NCBI RefSeq assembly: GCF_015351235.1
Contig: NZ_JADKSJ010000002.1
Span: forward strand, 62,001-126,000
Origin: Plantibacter sp. VKM Ac-2880
GTDB lineage: Bacteria; Actinomycetota; Actinomycetes; Actinomycetales; Microbacteriaceae
Reading direction: 5' to 3'
Length of the DNA: 64,000 nucleotides
In this document: positions 32,343-40,811 of the stretch, in pieces
Position numbering within the stretch: position 1 is the first letter of the stretch
Layout of the letters: every line of letters begins with the position of its first letter
Notes under the pieces: model-generated
Databases searched by the model: none
Seen by the model: the letters and a program-made list of their open reading frames with translations, nothing else
Told to the model about the DNA's origin: nothing
Translations under genes and position numbers: made by a program

Positions 32343-33245
32343 TCACTGCTTCCGGGAGAAGGCCTCGAGTCGCTCGGCAGGGCTCAGTGCGGCCATGCGC
32401 TCGACGAACGCCTCGCTGAACGTGTCGGCGGTGACGAAGTCGCCGAGCGGGACCGTCGAGTGCGTGATGCGGTCGTCGTACACGTGCACGAGATTGAAGG
32501 ACTGACCGCCGAACATGCCGTTCACCTCCGTGGACGGGAGCGAGAGGTTCATGGAATAGCAGCTGGCACTGGCGACCTGGACCGGGATGCCGGCGAAGGT
32601 GCTCGACGTCGAGTAGTGCAGATGACCACCGAGGATGGCCCGGACGTCGCTGCCCGTGAGGACGGCTTCGAGCCGGTGCTGGTCGCGGAGCTCGAGGATG
32701 TCGAAGAAGGGGATGCTCGACGGCACGGGTGGGTGGTGCATGGCGAGGATGCTGCCGAGCGGCGCCGGCGTGCTCAACACCTGTTGCAACCACGCCAATT
32801 GCTCGTCCTCCAGCTCACCGTGGTGCCACCCCGGCACCGTCGAGTCGAGGCCGATGACCCGGAGCCCACCGAAGTCCCAGACGGCGTCGAGCGGCTGCTC
32901 ACCCGCCGGCAGGTCGAGCAACTCCGTGCGCATGACCGACCGTTCGTCATGGTTGCCCATGAGCCAGACGATCGTGGTGCCCAACCGTTCGGCGACCGGT
33001 TCGACCCGCTCACGGAGCCGCCGGTAGGCGTCGGCCTCACCGAGGTCGGCGAGGTCTCCTGTGAAGACCATGGCGTCCGGTCGGAGCCGCATGCGTTCGA
33101 CCTGGCGGAGCGCCTGCTCGAGGTTCGCCTGCACGTCGACCGCGTCGTAGAGGCGACGGCCGTCGGCCAGGAGGTGCGGATCGCTCAGGTGGACGATGAC
33201 CCGGCTGGGTGCCGGATACTGGCCGAATCGGACGTCGGAAGTCAT
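32343..33245 (-). CDS. metallophosphoesterase, CpdA/cyclic-nucleotide phosphodiesterase-like
   Basis: A 300-residue calcineurin-like phosphoesterase with all five motifs: LSDPHLL near residue 22, VFTGDLADLG, WLMGNHD, AMHHPPV and LGGHLHYSTSS. Spacing fits the class III cAMP phosphodiesterase group (CpdA, Rv0805), dinuclear metal enzymes that hydrolyse cAMP and other phosphodiesters. The C-terminal 60 residues (GQSFNLVHVYDDRITHSTVP) are conserved in the actinobacterial branch. No membrane segment is evident. It lies upstream of aspA on the same strand and downstream of the NCS2 gene, whose terminator intervenes. Confidence 0.87.
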   Translation of the reverse strand: MTSDVRFGQYPAPSRVIVHLSDPHLLADGRRLYDAVDVQANLEQALRQVERMRLRPDAMVFTGDLADLGEADAYRRLRERVEPVAERLGTTIVWLMGNHDERSVMRTELLDLPAGEQPLDAVWDFGGLRVIGLDSTVPGWHHGELEDEQLAWLQQVLSTPAPLGSILAMHHPPVPSSIPFFDILELRDQHRLEAVLTGSDVRAILGGHLHYSTSSTFAGIPVQVASASCYSMNLSLPSTEVNGMFGGQSFNLVHVYDDRITHSTVPLGDFVTADTFSEAFVERMAALSPAERLEAFSRKQ

Positions 33246-33282
33246 GCCCCGAGTCTAGGACGCACCCCCGACGAGACCGGAT

Positions 33283-33307
33283 CGTCCGCCGCCGGGAGCG
33301 GCGGACG
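33283..33307 (-). terminator. hairpin terminator after the NCS2 guanine/hypoxanthine-type permease
   Basis: Perfect 10-bp stem CGTCCGCCGC/GCGGCGGACG (33283-33292 with 33298-33307), 5-base loop, 5 bases past the permease stop. Confidence 0.7.
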
Positions 33308-33312
33308 CCCGC

Positions 33313-34764
33313 TCAGGACGCGACGCCGAGCAGCTGCTCGATGGGCCCGCGGGCGAAGAACACGAGGAAACCGGCCGCCACGATCCAGAGCAGCGGGCTG
33401 ATCTCCCGCGCCTTGCCGGACAGCGAGCGCAGCACGACCCAGGCGATGAAGCCGGCACCGATGCCGTTGGCGATCGAGTAGGTGAGCGGCATGACGACGA
33501 CGGTCAGGAACACCGGGAGCGCGACGGAGAACTCCGTCCAGACGATGTCCTTGATCTGCGACATCATGAGCGTCCCGACGATGACGAGGGCGGCTGCGGC
33601 GACCTCGGACGGCACGATCTGAGTGAGCGGCGTGAAGAACATCGCGAGCAGGAAGAGCACACCCGTCACCAGGTTCGCGAGGCCCGTCCTGGCGCCCTCG
33701 CCGATCCCGGCGCCGGACTCGATGAACACGGTCGACGAGGAGGACGACGTGGCGCCACCCGCCACCGCTCCGACACCCTCGACGATCAAGGCCGACCGCA
33801 GCCGCGGGAAGTCGCCCTTCGCGTCCGCGACGCCGGCCTCCTTCGAGAGCCCGGTCATGGTGCCCATCGCGTCGAAGAAGTTCGTGAACACGAGGGTGAA
33901 GACGAGCATGAGTGCGGCGAGCACACCGATGCGCTCGAAGCCGCCGAAGCTCACCTGGCCGAGCAGGCTGAGGTCCGGGAGGCCGACGACCTGGGTGGGG
34001 AGGGTTGGCACGCTGAGGTTCCAGCCGCCGGCGTTCTCGCCGCCGTTCGAGGCGCCGACCTTGAAGACCGCCTCGGCGATGATCGCGATGATCGTCGAGG
34101 CGACGATGCCGATGAGGAGGGCGCCCTTCACCTTGCGGGCCACGAGCACACCGGTGAGGAGGAGCGAGATGACGAACACGGCGGTGGGGACCGTCGCGAC
34201 GGAACCCTCGATCCCGAGGCCGACCGGCGGGGATCCGGCGCCCGTGGAGCGGACGAAGCCGGCATCGACGAAGCCGATGAAGGCGATGAACAGGCCGATG
34301 CCGACCGTGATCGCGATCTTCAGCTGGATGGGGACCGCGTTGAAGATCATCGCGCGGAGCCCGGTCGCCGCGAGGAGGACGATGATCAGACCGTTGATGA
34401 CGACGAGGCCCATCGCCTCGGCCCAGGTGACCTGGCCGACGACGCTGACCGCGAGGAACGAGTTGATCCCGAGGCCCGCCGCGAAGGCGAACGGCAGGCG
34501 TGCCACGAGACCGAAGAGGATGGTCATGACGCCGGCGGTCAAGGCGGTGACGGCTGCGACCTGCGCGAAGCCGAGTTCGCCTCCGGTGACGTCGGCCGAA
34601 CCGCTCAGGATGATCGGGTTGAGGATGACGATGTAGGCCATCGCGACGAAGGTGACGAGGCCACCGCGCACCTCGCCTCCGACGGTCGAGCCGCGCTTGC
34701 TGATCTCGAAGAAACCGTCGAGACGCTCTCGGAACGAGCGCGGAGCGGTGGGCGTCGTGGTCAC
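33313..34764 (-). CDS. NCS2-family purine permease (AzgA/GhxP-like)
   Basis: A 483-residue nucleobase/cation symporter with some twelve or more hydrophobic segments. Motifs of the AzgA branch: GGLVTFVAMAYIVILNPIIL, FAAGLGINSFLAVSV, FTLVFTNFFDAMGTMTGLSK and GATSSSSSTVFIESGAGIGE. It imports adenine, guanine or hypoxanthine with protons. The GTG start has AGGAGG 5 bases upstream; the frame stays open far upstream only inside the divergent neighbour. It is back-to-back with a uracil/xanthine-type NCS2 gene, a pairing suited to nucleobase salvage with apt at 28442. Confidence 0.92.
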   Translation of the reverse strand: MTTTPTAPRSFRERLDGFFEISKRGSTVGGEVRGGLVTFVAMAYIVILNPIILSGSADVTGGELGFAQVAAVTALTAGVMTILFGLVARLPFAFAAGLGINSFLAVSVVGQVTWAEAMGLVVINGLIIVLLAATGLRAMIFNAVPIQLKIAITVGIGLFIAFIGFVDAGFVRSTGAGSPPVGLGIEGSVATVPTAVFVISLLLTGVLVARKVKGALLIGIVASTIIAIIAEAVFKVGASNGGENAGGWNLSVPTLPTQVVGLPDLSLLGQVSFGGFERIGVLAALMLVFTLVFTNFFDAMGTMTGLSKEAGVADAKGDFPRLRSALIVEGVGAVAGGATSSSSSTVFIESGAGIGEGARTGLANLVTGVLFLLAMFFTPLTQIVPSEVAAAALVIVGTLMMSQIKDIVWTEFSVALPVFLTVVVMPLTYSIANGIGAGFIAWVVLRSLSGKAREISPLLWIVAAGFLVFFARGPIEQLLGVAS

Positions 34765-34899
34765 TGGACCTCCTGGGTCTGCATCGAAGCAACCAGCGTA
34801 CCGGCACGGCGGACCGCCCCGCGACGACCGGGATGCGAGGGTCCCGCTACGATCGGCTGGACCCCTTAACCAGCACCCTCCCCACGGAATCGAGCTCAC

Positions 34900-36177
34900 A
34901 TGGCGCTGCCCTGGACTCTGCACGGCGACGGCAAGCACGTCCCGACCCACGCGATCGTCGGCCCCGGAGAACGGCTCAGCTGGCCTCGGACGATCGGGCT
35001 CGGGATGCAGCACGTCGTCGCGATGTTCGGCGCGACCTTCCTCGTCCCCGTCCTGACCGGCTTCCCGCCCACCACGACGCTGTTCTTCTCGGGCGTCGGC
35101 ACCATCCTGTTCCTCGTCATCACCAAGAACCGTGTGCCGAGCTATCTCGGCTCGTCGTTCGCGTTCATCGCCCCCATCTCGGCCGCCGTCGCGAGCCAGG
35201 GCATGGGCAGTGCGCTCTTCGGCATCCTCGCGGTGGGGCTCCTCCTGGCGCTCGTCGGTGTCGTCGTGCAGGTCACTGGCACCGGCTGGATCGACGCGCT
35301 GATGCCGCCGGTCGTCGCCGGCGCCATCGTCGCGCTCATCGGGTTCAACCTCGCCCCAGCAGCGAAGAACAACTTCGTGGAAGCTCCGGTCACCGCACTC
35401 GTGACGCTCGTGGCCGTGATCCTCTCGACCGTGCTCTTCCGCGGCATCCTCGGCCGTTTGTCGATCGTGATCGGCGTCGTCGTCGGGTACGTCGTCGCGG
35501 CGATCCGACAGGAGATCGACTTCTCGAAGATCGCCGACGCCGCCTGGGTCGGCCTCCCCGAGTTCCACCTCGCGGACAACCCGATCTCGAACCCGGCCGT
35601 CTGGGCCGTCCTCCCGGCGTTCCTGCCCGTCGTGCTCGTCCTCATCGCCGAGAACGTCGGCCACATCCGGGGCGTCGCGCAGATGACCGACGCCTCCGTG
35701 AACAAGCAGACCGGCCGCGCGCTCCTGTCCGACGGTCTGGCGACGATGCTGGCCGGGTTCGGTGGCGGTTCGGGTACGACCACGTACGGCGAGAACATCG
35801 GTGTCATGGCCGCGACGCGCGTCTACTCGACGGCGGCCTACTGGGTCGCCGGCCTGTTCGCGGTCCTCCTCGGCCTCTCCCCCAAGGTCGGTGCGGTCAT
35901 CAACACCATCCCCGCGGGAGTCCTGGGCGGTGTCACGACGGCGCTCTACGGGCTCATCGGCATCATCGGCGTGAAGATCTGGCTCGACAACAAGGTGGAC
36001 TTCTCGAAGCCCGTCAACCAGTTCACCGCGGCCACGGCGCTCATCATCGGCATCGCCGACTTCACCTGGGTCGCGGGCGGCGACGTCAGCTTCAACGGGA
36101 TCGCGCTCGGCACGATCGCGGCGATCGTCATATACCACGTGATGACGGTCATCGGCCGCTGCCGCAAGACCGCCTGA
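34900..36177 (+). CDS. NCS2-family uracil/xanthine permease
   Basis: A 425-residue polytopic permease. It begins MALPWTLHGDGKHVPTHAIV and shows the UraA-type signatures LGMQHVVAMFGATFLVPVLT and NVGHIRGVAQMTDASV, and the QNxGxxxxT-like segment FGGGSGTTTYGENIGVMAAT. The NE motif of purine carriers is replaced by AEN, as in uracil transporters, so pyrimidine import is favoured. It diverges from the purine permease over a 135-base gap and probably ends at the hairpin near 36302. Substrate is not certain. Confidence 0.9.
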   Translation: MALPWTLHGDGKHVPTHAIVGPGERLSWPRTIGLGMQHVVAMFGATFLVPVLTGFPPTTTLFFSGVGTILFLVITKNRVPSYLGSSFAFIAPISAAVASQGMGSALFGILAVGLLLALVGVVVQVTGTGWIDALMPPVVAGAIVALIGFNLAPAAKNNFVEAPVTALVTLVAVILSTVLFRGILGRLSIVIGVVVGYVVAAIRQEIDFSKIADAAWVGLPEFHLADNPISNPAVWAVLPAFLPVVLVLIAENVGHIRGVAQMTDASVNKQTGRALLSDGLATMLAGFGGGSGTTTYGENIGVMAATRVYSTAAYWVAGLFAVLLGLSPKVGAVINTIPAGVLGGVTTALYGLIGIIGVKIWLDNKVDFSKPVNQFTAATALIIGIADFTWVAGGDVSFNGIALGTIAAIVIYHVMTVIGRCRKTA

Positions 36178-36340
36178 CCGATCCGGTTCGGGCCGGTGCG
36201 CCAGCGCGGTGCGCTGACGTCGGCGCGGGTCGTCCGCGCGAGCGCGGGTCTCCGGAGCACCGCGCTTGCGCGCGTGACCCGCGGTCACGTCGGGTCGGTG
36301 CGGTTCGCGTCAGCGCGGTGCGCTGGCGAACCCGAGTGGC
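36178..36340. other. palindrome-rich gap between two convergent units
   Basis: No gene. The 163 bases are packed with dyads: CAGCGC-GGT-GCGCTG twice (36202-36216 and 36311-36325), CGTGACC-CGC-GGTCACG at 36273-36289 and CGCGGGTC repeated in reverse orientation around 36243 and 36278. The second CAGCGC copy is part of a longer hairpin, 36302-36332, that can end both the uracil permease and pit transcripts. Confidence 0.5.
36302..36332. terminator. bidirectional hairpin between the uracil permease and the pit operon
   Basis: GGTTCG...CGAACC enclosing CAGCGC-GGT-GCGCTG, with a small bulge on one side, immediately downstream of the small membrane protein stop at 36341. Confidence 0.6.
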
Positions 36341-36676
36341 TCAGCCCTGGTGGAAGAACGGCACGATCAGGTAGATGCCGAAGAGCACCGCCGCCGCGCA
36401 GAGCGCGAAGCAGGCGTAGGCGCCGGCACGGGCCAGGTTCTGCTGCGCTGGCGTCAGCGGGTTCTTCCGCGCGGCCTTGGCGGCACGCTTCGCCGCCTTC
36501 GCGGCCTCCTCCGGCGTGATGACCGTGATCGCGTCGGTGAACTCGGCCGGCGCGACGACGGGGATGCGTCCGGCGGTGGTGAGCAGACGGAGCCCGAAGG
36601 AGTACAGGCTGACGACGGCGGTGGCGCCGACGAGCGACGTCGCGAACACGATGAGGAATGCGGCCCAGTCGATCAC
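36341..36676 (-). CDS. small two-helix membrane protein coupled to pit
   Basis: A 111-residue protein of no known family. It has an N-terminal helix (DWAAFLIVFATSLVGATAVV), a Lys/Ala-rich cytoplasmic middle (PEEAAKAAKRAAKAARKNPL) and a C-terminal helix (ARAGAYACFALCAAAVLFGI) ending FFHQG. The GTG start overlaps the pit stop by 4 bases (GTGA) with AAGGTGAAGAA upstream, so the two are translated together. Pit transporters in other bacteria are often paired with a DUF47/PhoU-like cytosolic protein; here the partner is a membrane protein instead. A role in regulating or stabilising Pit is inference from coupling only. Confidence 0.75.
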   Translation of the reverse strand: MIDWAAFLIVFATSLVGATAVVSLYSFGLRLLTTAGRIPVVAPAEFTDAITVITPEEAAKAAKRAAKAARKNPLTPAQQNLARAGAYACFALCAAAVLFGIYLIVPFFHQG

Positions 36677-37851
36677 TTCTTCACCTTCTTGGGCTTGGGG
36701 TTGCGCTTGATCTTGACGGCGCGACCGGAGTCGGCGACCTCGCTGACGACGTTGCTGTGGTCGACCTGGTTGCGGCGCGAGATCAGGAAGATCGTGAGGA
36801 TCACGCCGACACCGACGACGGCGTCGATGATGATGCCGAAGAGACCGAGGTGCGCGACGGCGGCGGCCAGTGCGCCGACGATGCCCGCGGCGGGCAGGGT
36901 CATGAGCCAACCGAGGGCGATGCGGCCGGCCGTCCCCCAGCGGACCTTCGAACCACGGCGTCCGAGACCGGAACCGATGACGGACCCGGAGGCGACCTGC
37001 GTGGTCGAGAGCGCGAAGCCCAGGTGACTCGACGCGAGGATCGTCGCAGCGGTGCTCGTCTCCGCGGCGAAGCCCTGTGCCGGCTTCACGTCGGTGAGTC
37101 CCGTGCCGATCGTCTTGATGATGCGCCAGCCGCCCATGTAGGTGCCGAGGGCGATGGCCAGCGCGCAGACGACGATGACCCAGAGTTCGGGGCCGGTGCC
37201 GACGGCCTGCACCCCGACCGCGATGAAGGTGAGCGTGATGACGCCCATGGTCTTCTGCGCGTCGTTGGTGCCGTGTGCGAGGGCGACGAGGGAGGAGGAG
37301 AAGATCTGCGCGTACCGGAAGCCGTCGCGGCCGTCGGGTTTGCCGTCGTAGCGGCGCGTGATGCGGTACGCCAGCTTCGTGGCCGAGTACGCGACGAGGC
37401 CGGCGGTGACCGGGGCGATGAGCGCCGGGAGGATGACCTTCGAGAGGACGACGCCGAAGTCGATGGAGCCGAGGCCGGCACCGACGATCGCCGCGCCGAT
37501 GAGGCCACCGAAGAGGGCGTGGCTCGACGAGGACGGGAGACCGAGGAGCCACGTCAGCATGTTCCAGACGATCGCGCCGATCAGGCCGGCGAAGATGAGC
37601 TCCGGCCCGATCCGGATACCGCCCTCACCCTCGCGGATGAGTCCGCCGGAGATGGTCTTCGCCACCTCGGTCGAGAGGAACGCACCGACCAGGTTGAGGA
37701 TCGCGGCGAGCAGGACGGCGGTCTTCGGTTTCAGCGCACCCGTGGCGATCGGCGTCGCCATGGCGTTCGCCGTGTCGTGGAACCCGTTCGTGAAGTCGAA
37801 GAACAGGGCCAGTGCGATGACCAGCACGACAGTCAGGGTAACGAGTTCCAC
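36673..37851 (-). CDS. pit: Pit-family low-affinity inorganic phosphate transporter
   Basis: A 392-residue PiT carrier that imports metal-phosphate with protons or sodium. Both duplicated signatures are seen: DFTNGFHDTANAMATPIATG at the N-terminus and ALAHGTNDAQKTMGVITLTF in the middle, plus LGLPSSSSHALFGGLIGAA. A Lys-rich tail (KIKRNPKPKKVKK) ends the protein, unusual but common in actinobacterial Pit. It shares an operon with the coupled small membrane protein. No PhoU or Pst genes lie nearby. Confidence 0.94.
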   Translation of the reverse strand: MELVTLTVVLVIALALFFDFTNGFHDTANAMATPIATGALKPKTAVLLAAILNLVGAFLSTEVAKTISGGLIREGEGGIRIGPELIFAGLIGAIVWNMLTWLLGLPSSSSHALFGGLIGAAIVGAGLGSIDFGVVLSKVILPALIAPVTAGLVAYSATKLAYRITRRYDGKPDGRDGFRYAQIFSSSLVALAHGTNDAQKTMGVITLTFIAVGVQAVGTGPELWVIVVCALAIALGTYMGGWRIIKTIGTGLTDVKPAQGFAAETSTAATILASSHLGFALSTTQVASGSVIGSGLGRRGSKVRWGTAGRIALGWLMTLPAAGIVGALAAAVAHLGLFGIIIDAVVGVGVILTIFLISRRNQVDHSNVVSEVADSGRAVKIKRNPKPKKVKK

Positions 37852-37995
37852 TGGTGTCTTTCTCGAGGCGGAGCGAATACGGACACAGTGCTCCCCGACG
37901 AGGTGGGTGGGGGGAATTCACGTGCTGGATACCGGCGGTTCACCCGCCGTACATGATCCTTACACCCTGCCCGGTCGAGGTCAACTCGACACCGA

Positions 37996-39840
37996 TCAGC
38001 GTCCGCCGCCCCCGCCTCCGCCGCCGCCGCCACCCGCGAAGCCGCCACCCGTCGAGCCGCCGGAGGAGCTCGCGCCTCCACTCGTCGACCACGATGCGGA
38101 CGTGCTCGACGCCGATCCGGAGAAGCCGGAGAAGGCGTTCGCGAACATCGCCGCCTGGAACGGGCTGTTCGAGGCGTACCAGGACGGCGCGCTCCCGGCC
38201 TGCTCGTAGCGCACACCGAGTTCCTTGGCCCACTCGCGCTCCACGCCCCAGAGCACGGCGAAGGGCAGGAGCCGCTCCGTGAGCCGGACGAGCTGGCCCG
38301 GGTCGCCGAGGTCCACCCGTTCCGCACCGTCCGGGCTCTGCAGCATGCGGAACCGGTCCTGCTCCGCGAGCTCGAGGTAGTCGCGGAGGCCGAGCAACTC
38401 GTCCCGCGCCTCGGCGCCGGAGGCGGTGAGCGGTTTCGGCGCGATCGCCAACCCGATCCCCGCGAGGAGCGCGGTCCCGGTCACGAACATCGCGGCGACC
38501 GACCAGCCGTTGTCCGCCCGCTGGGCGTAGGCGACCCCGAAGAAGACGATCCCAGCGACGCCGAGCACAGCGAGCGCTCCAACGAGGATCCACGCCCGCC
38601 CGGAGGAGACCGAGCGTCGGAGGCCGCGGTCGAGCGCGGTCCGTTTGGCGGCCGCCAGCTCCGCCGTGACCGCCTTGCCGAGCGCCGGATCGACCTGCTT
38701 CATCTCGCGGGGCACCTTCCGGTCGGGGAAGAGCGCGGCCAGTACGCGCCGTTCCTGGTCGTCCGTCGCGCTGTCGTCGAGGTACTGCAGGGAGTAGTCC
38801 TTCTTGCCTGGTCCGTCCACGATCCGGAGCTTGCCGCGGACGGCGAGGCTGACGATCTGGGCGGCCATCGACGAGGCGGCACGACCGGCGAGGTCGCCTG
38901 CCAGGAGGAGGTTCATCTGCTTCGGGACGGAGTACTGGGGCACGATGACGCCCCGACCGGGGTGGTCCCGCCAGAACCGCAGTCGGATCCACAGGAGCGC
39001 GCCGAGCCCCGCGGCCGACAGCGCCCCGAGGGCGATCGGGACGATGGAGAAGACCGGCGCCTCACCCGGTCGGGCCGGCTGGACGAAGGTGCCCGGCTCG
39101 AAGCCGATGGCGACCGTGAGCGTCTGCCGCGCCTGGAGCGGGACCGAAGCGGTCGTGAAGACGTCTGCGTCCGCGTCCTCCGCCTGGGCGAGGTCGCACG
39201 GTGAGCTGTCGTCGGGATCGCCCCGGTAGCAGGCGCCTTCTCCGGTGAGCGCGTCGGCGATGTCGGCGTCGACCCGCACCGTCATCTGCGCGTCCACGAA
39301 CGGCTGGTCCCAGCCGGTGCCTGGCGCGTCCCAGTAGAACTCGTCCGCACGGGTGTCGCGATAAGCCCCGACCACCCCGCGCTGGGTGTACGTGATGACG
39401 TAGCTCTGCGTGCCGCGGACGTAGTCGTCCGTGCCGAGCGACAGCTCGAGGAAGTCGCCGTCGCGGTCGGCCTCCCATTCCACGGGCGCACCGTCGGCGT
39501 CGGTGACCGACACGATCTCCGTGTGCAGTGGTGCCCGGTCGAACTCGTCCGGGATCGCGCGGATGATGCCCTTGTTCTGGTCGGACTCCGGGAACTCGGC
39601 GACGAAGGTCTCCACCGCCCGGAGTTCGGCCTGGCCGTCGTCGCCCCGGGAGAGGGTGTACTCGCCGTCGAACGACGAGAAGCTGAAGTCGGAGACGTCC
39701 GCGCGGGTGGCTGCGGCAGCCGGTTCCGCCGTCGCCGTCATCACGACGAGCGGCGCGAGGACCGTCAGGAGCAGCGCGACCAGGACGGGTCGTGCTGCTC
39801 GCGGCTGGATCGAGGGCTGGCTGCGACGTCGGGGCTTCAC
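37996..39840 (-). CDS. DUF2207 membrane protein with glycine-rich C-terminus
   Basis: A 614-residue DUF2207 protein. It has an N-terminal signal helix (ARPVLVALLLTVLAPLVVMT), an extracellular beta domain (VSDFSFSSFDGEYTLSRGDD through VITYTQRGVVGAY), a membrane helix near residue 275 (IVPIALGALSAAGLGALLWI) and a cytoplasmic region. Two closely spaced helices follow near residues 420-470, and the C-terminal tail is Ser/Gly-rich and ends with twelve or so glycines. Function of DUF2207 is unknown; it is widespread in actinobacterial envelopes. The start ATG at 39840 has no strong ribosome site. It is a single-gene unit between pit and the aldo/keto reductase. Confidence 0.85.
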   Translation of the reverse strand: MKPRRRSQPSIQPRAARPVLVALLLTVLAPLVVMTATAEPAAAATRADVSDFSFSSFDGEYTLSRGDDGQAELRAVETFVAEFPESDQNKGIIRAIPDEFDRAPLHTEIVSVTDADGAPVEWEADRDGDFLELSLGTDDYVRGTQSYVITYTQRGVVGAYRDTRADEFYWDAPGTGWDQPFVDAQMTVRVDADIADALTGEGACYRGDPDDSSPCDLAQAEDADADVFTTASVPLQARQTLTVAIGFEPGTFVQPARPGEAPVFSIVPIALGALSAAGLGALLWIRLRFWRDHPGRGVIVPQYSVPKQMNLLLAGDLAGRAASSMAAQIVSLAVRGKLRIVDGPGKKDYSLQYLDDSATDDQERRVLAALFPDRKVPREMKQVDPALGKAVTAELAAAKRTALDRGLRRSVSSGRAWILVGALAVLGVAGIVFFGVAYAQRADNGWSVAAMFVTGTALLAGIGLAIAPKPLTASGAEARDELLGLRDYLELAEQDRFRMLQSPDGAERVDLGDPGQLVRLTERLLPFAVLWGVEREWAKELGVRYEQAGSAPSWYASNSPFQAAMFANAFSGFSGSASSTSASWSTSGGASSSGGSTGGGFAGGGGGGGGGGGR

Positions 39841-39864
39841 CCCGCCAAGTCTAGGAGGAGGGTC

Positions 39865-39890
39865 CGGCGGGTGCGTGGCCGCACCCGCCG
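39865..39890 (-). terminator. hairpin terminator after the aldo/keto reductase gene
   Basis: Perfect 11-bp stem CGGCGGGTGCG/CGCACCCGCCG (39865-39875 with 39880-39890), 4-base loop, 4 bases past the stop. Confidence 0.75.
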
Positions 39891-39894
39891 ACGC

Positions 39895-40734
39895 TCACAT
39901 CTCCTCGTGCGTGTTCGGGTCGCCGTCGAAGAGTCGGCCGTCCGCCCGACCGAGTGCGGTGATCGCCTCGACCTCCGCATCGCTCAGCTCGAACCCGAAG
40001 ATGTCGAGGTTGGTCCGCTGCCGTTCCGCGGAAGCGGACTTCGGGATCGGGAGGACCCCGCGCTGGTGGTGCCAGCGGAGCACGACCTGTGCCGGCGAGA
40101 CGTCATGGGCTGCCGCGGCAGTCGCGACGGGCTCCTCGGCGAACGGCGCCTGCGCCTTGCCGAGCGGGCTCCACGCTTCCGTCAGGACGCCGTGCTCGCG
40201 GTGGAACGCGAGGAGGTCCTCCTGCGGGAAGTACGGGTGCAGCTCGACCTGGTTGACGGCCGGCAGGACACCGGTCTCGTCGGCAAGCCGAGTCAGGAAC
40301 TCCTCCGTGAAGTTCGAGACACCGATGCTGCGGACGAGACCCTCCCGCTGCAACTGGATCATGGCCTTCCACGACTCGACGAAGCGGCCCACCGAGGGGT
40401 TCGGCCAGTGGATGAGGTACAGGTCGATGCGGTCGAGGCCGAGCGACTCCAGGGAACCGCGGCAGGAGGTGATCGTCTCCTCGAAGCCGTGGTCGCGGCC
40501 CGGGAGCTTCGTCGCCACGACCAGCTCGTCACGCGGGACGTCGGTCTCGCGGACGGCGGCTCCGACCGCGTCCTCGTTCCGGTAGTTGACGGCGGTGTCG
40601 AGGAGCCGATAGCCGGCGTCGATCGCGGAGAGCGTGGCGTCGGTGCCCTCGCGCCCTCGCAGGGGGTAGGTGCCGAAGCCGATCGCGGGGACGCTCGAAC
40701 CGTCGTTGAGCTCGAAGGTGGGGATGGTCGTCAT
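39895..40734 (-). CDS. aldo/keto reductase (AKR5-like)
   Basis: A 279-residue NADPH-dependent reductase of the AKR superfamily. The catalytic tetrad Asp-Tyr-Lys-His is seen in LLDTAVNYRNE, VATKLPGRDHG and DLYLIHWPNP; the NADPH-binding IPKSASAERQ is near residue 235. Bacterial relatives include 2,5-diketo-gluconate reductases and methylglyoxal reductases. It reduces aldehydes or ketones to alcohols; the physiological substrate is unknown. It lies alone, 77 bases from the divergent oligopeptidase gene, so the two may share a regulatory region. Confidence 0.92.
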   Translation of the reverse strand: MTTIPTFELNDGSSVPAIGFGTYPLRGREGTDATLSAIDAGYRLLDTAVNYRNEDAVGAAVRETDVPRDELVVATKLPGRDHGFEETITSCRGSLESLGLDRIDLYLIHWPNPSVGRFVESWKAMIQLQREGLVRSIGVSNFTEEFLTRLADETGVLPAVNQVELHPYFPQEDLLAFHREHGVLTEAWSPLGKAQAPFAEEPVATAAAAHDVSPAQVVLRWHHQRGVLPIPKSASAERQRTNLDIFGFELSDAEVEAITALGRADGRLFDGDPNTHEEM

Positions 40735-40811
40735 CCCCCAACGCTAGACCCGTCGGCCCGCGGATGGCTCCGAGCGGGCTGGGAGGGTTCCGCCTCGACT
40801 AGCGTTGGACC

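Noticed and set aside
34765-36288. N-terminal extension of the purine permease frame far upstream of 34764
   Set aside because: Arg/Asp-rich and antisense to the uracil permease; the GTG at 34764 has an excellent ribosome site and gives the usual family length.
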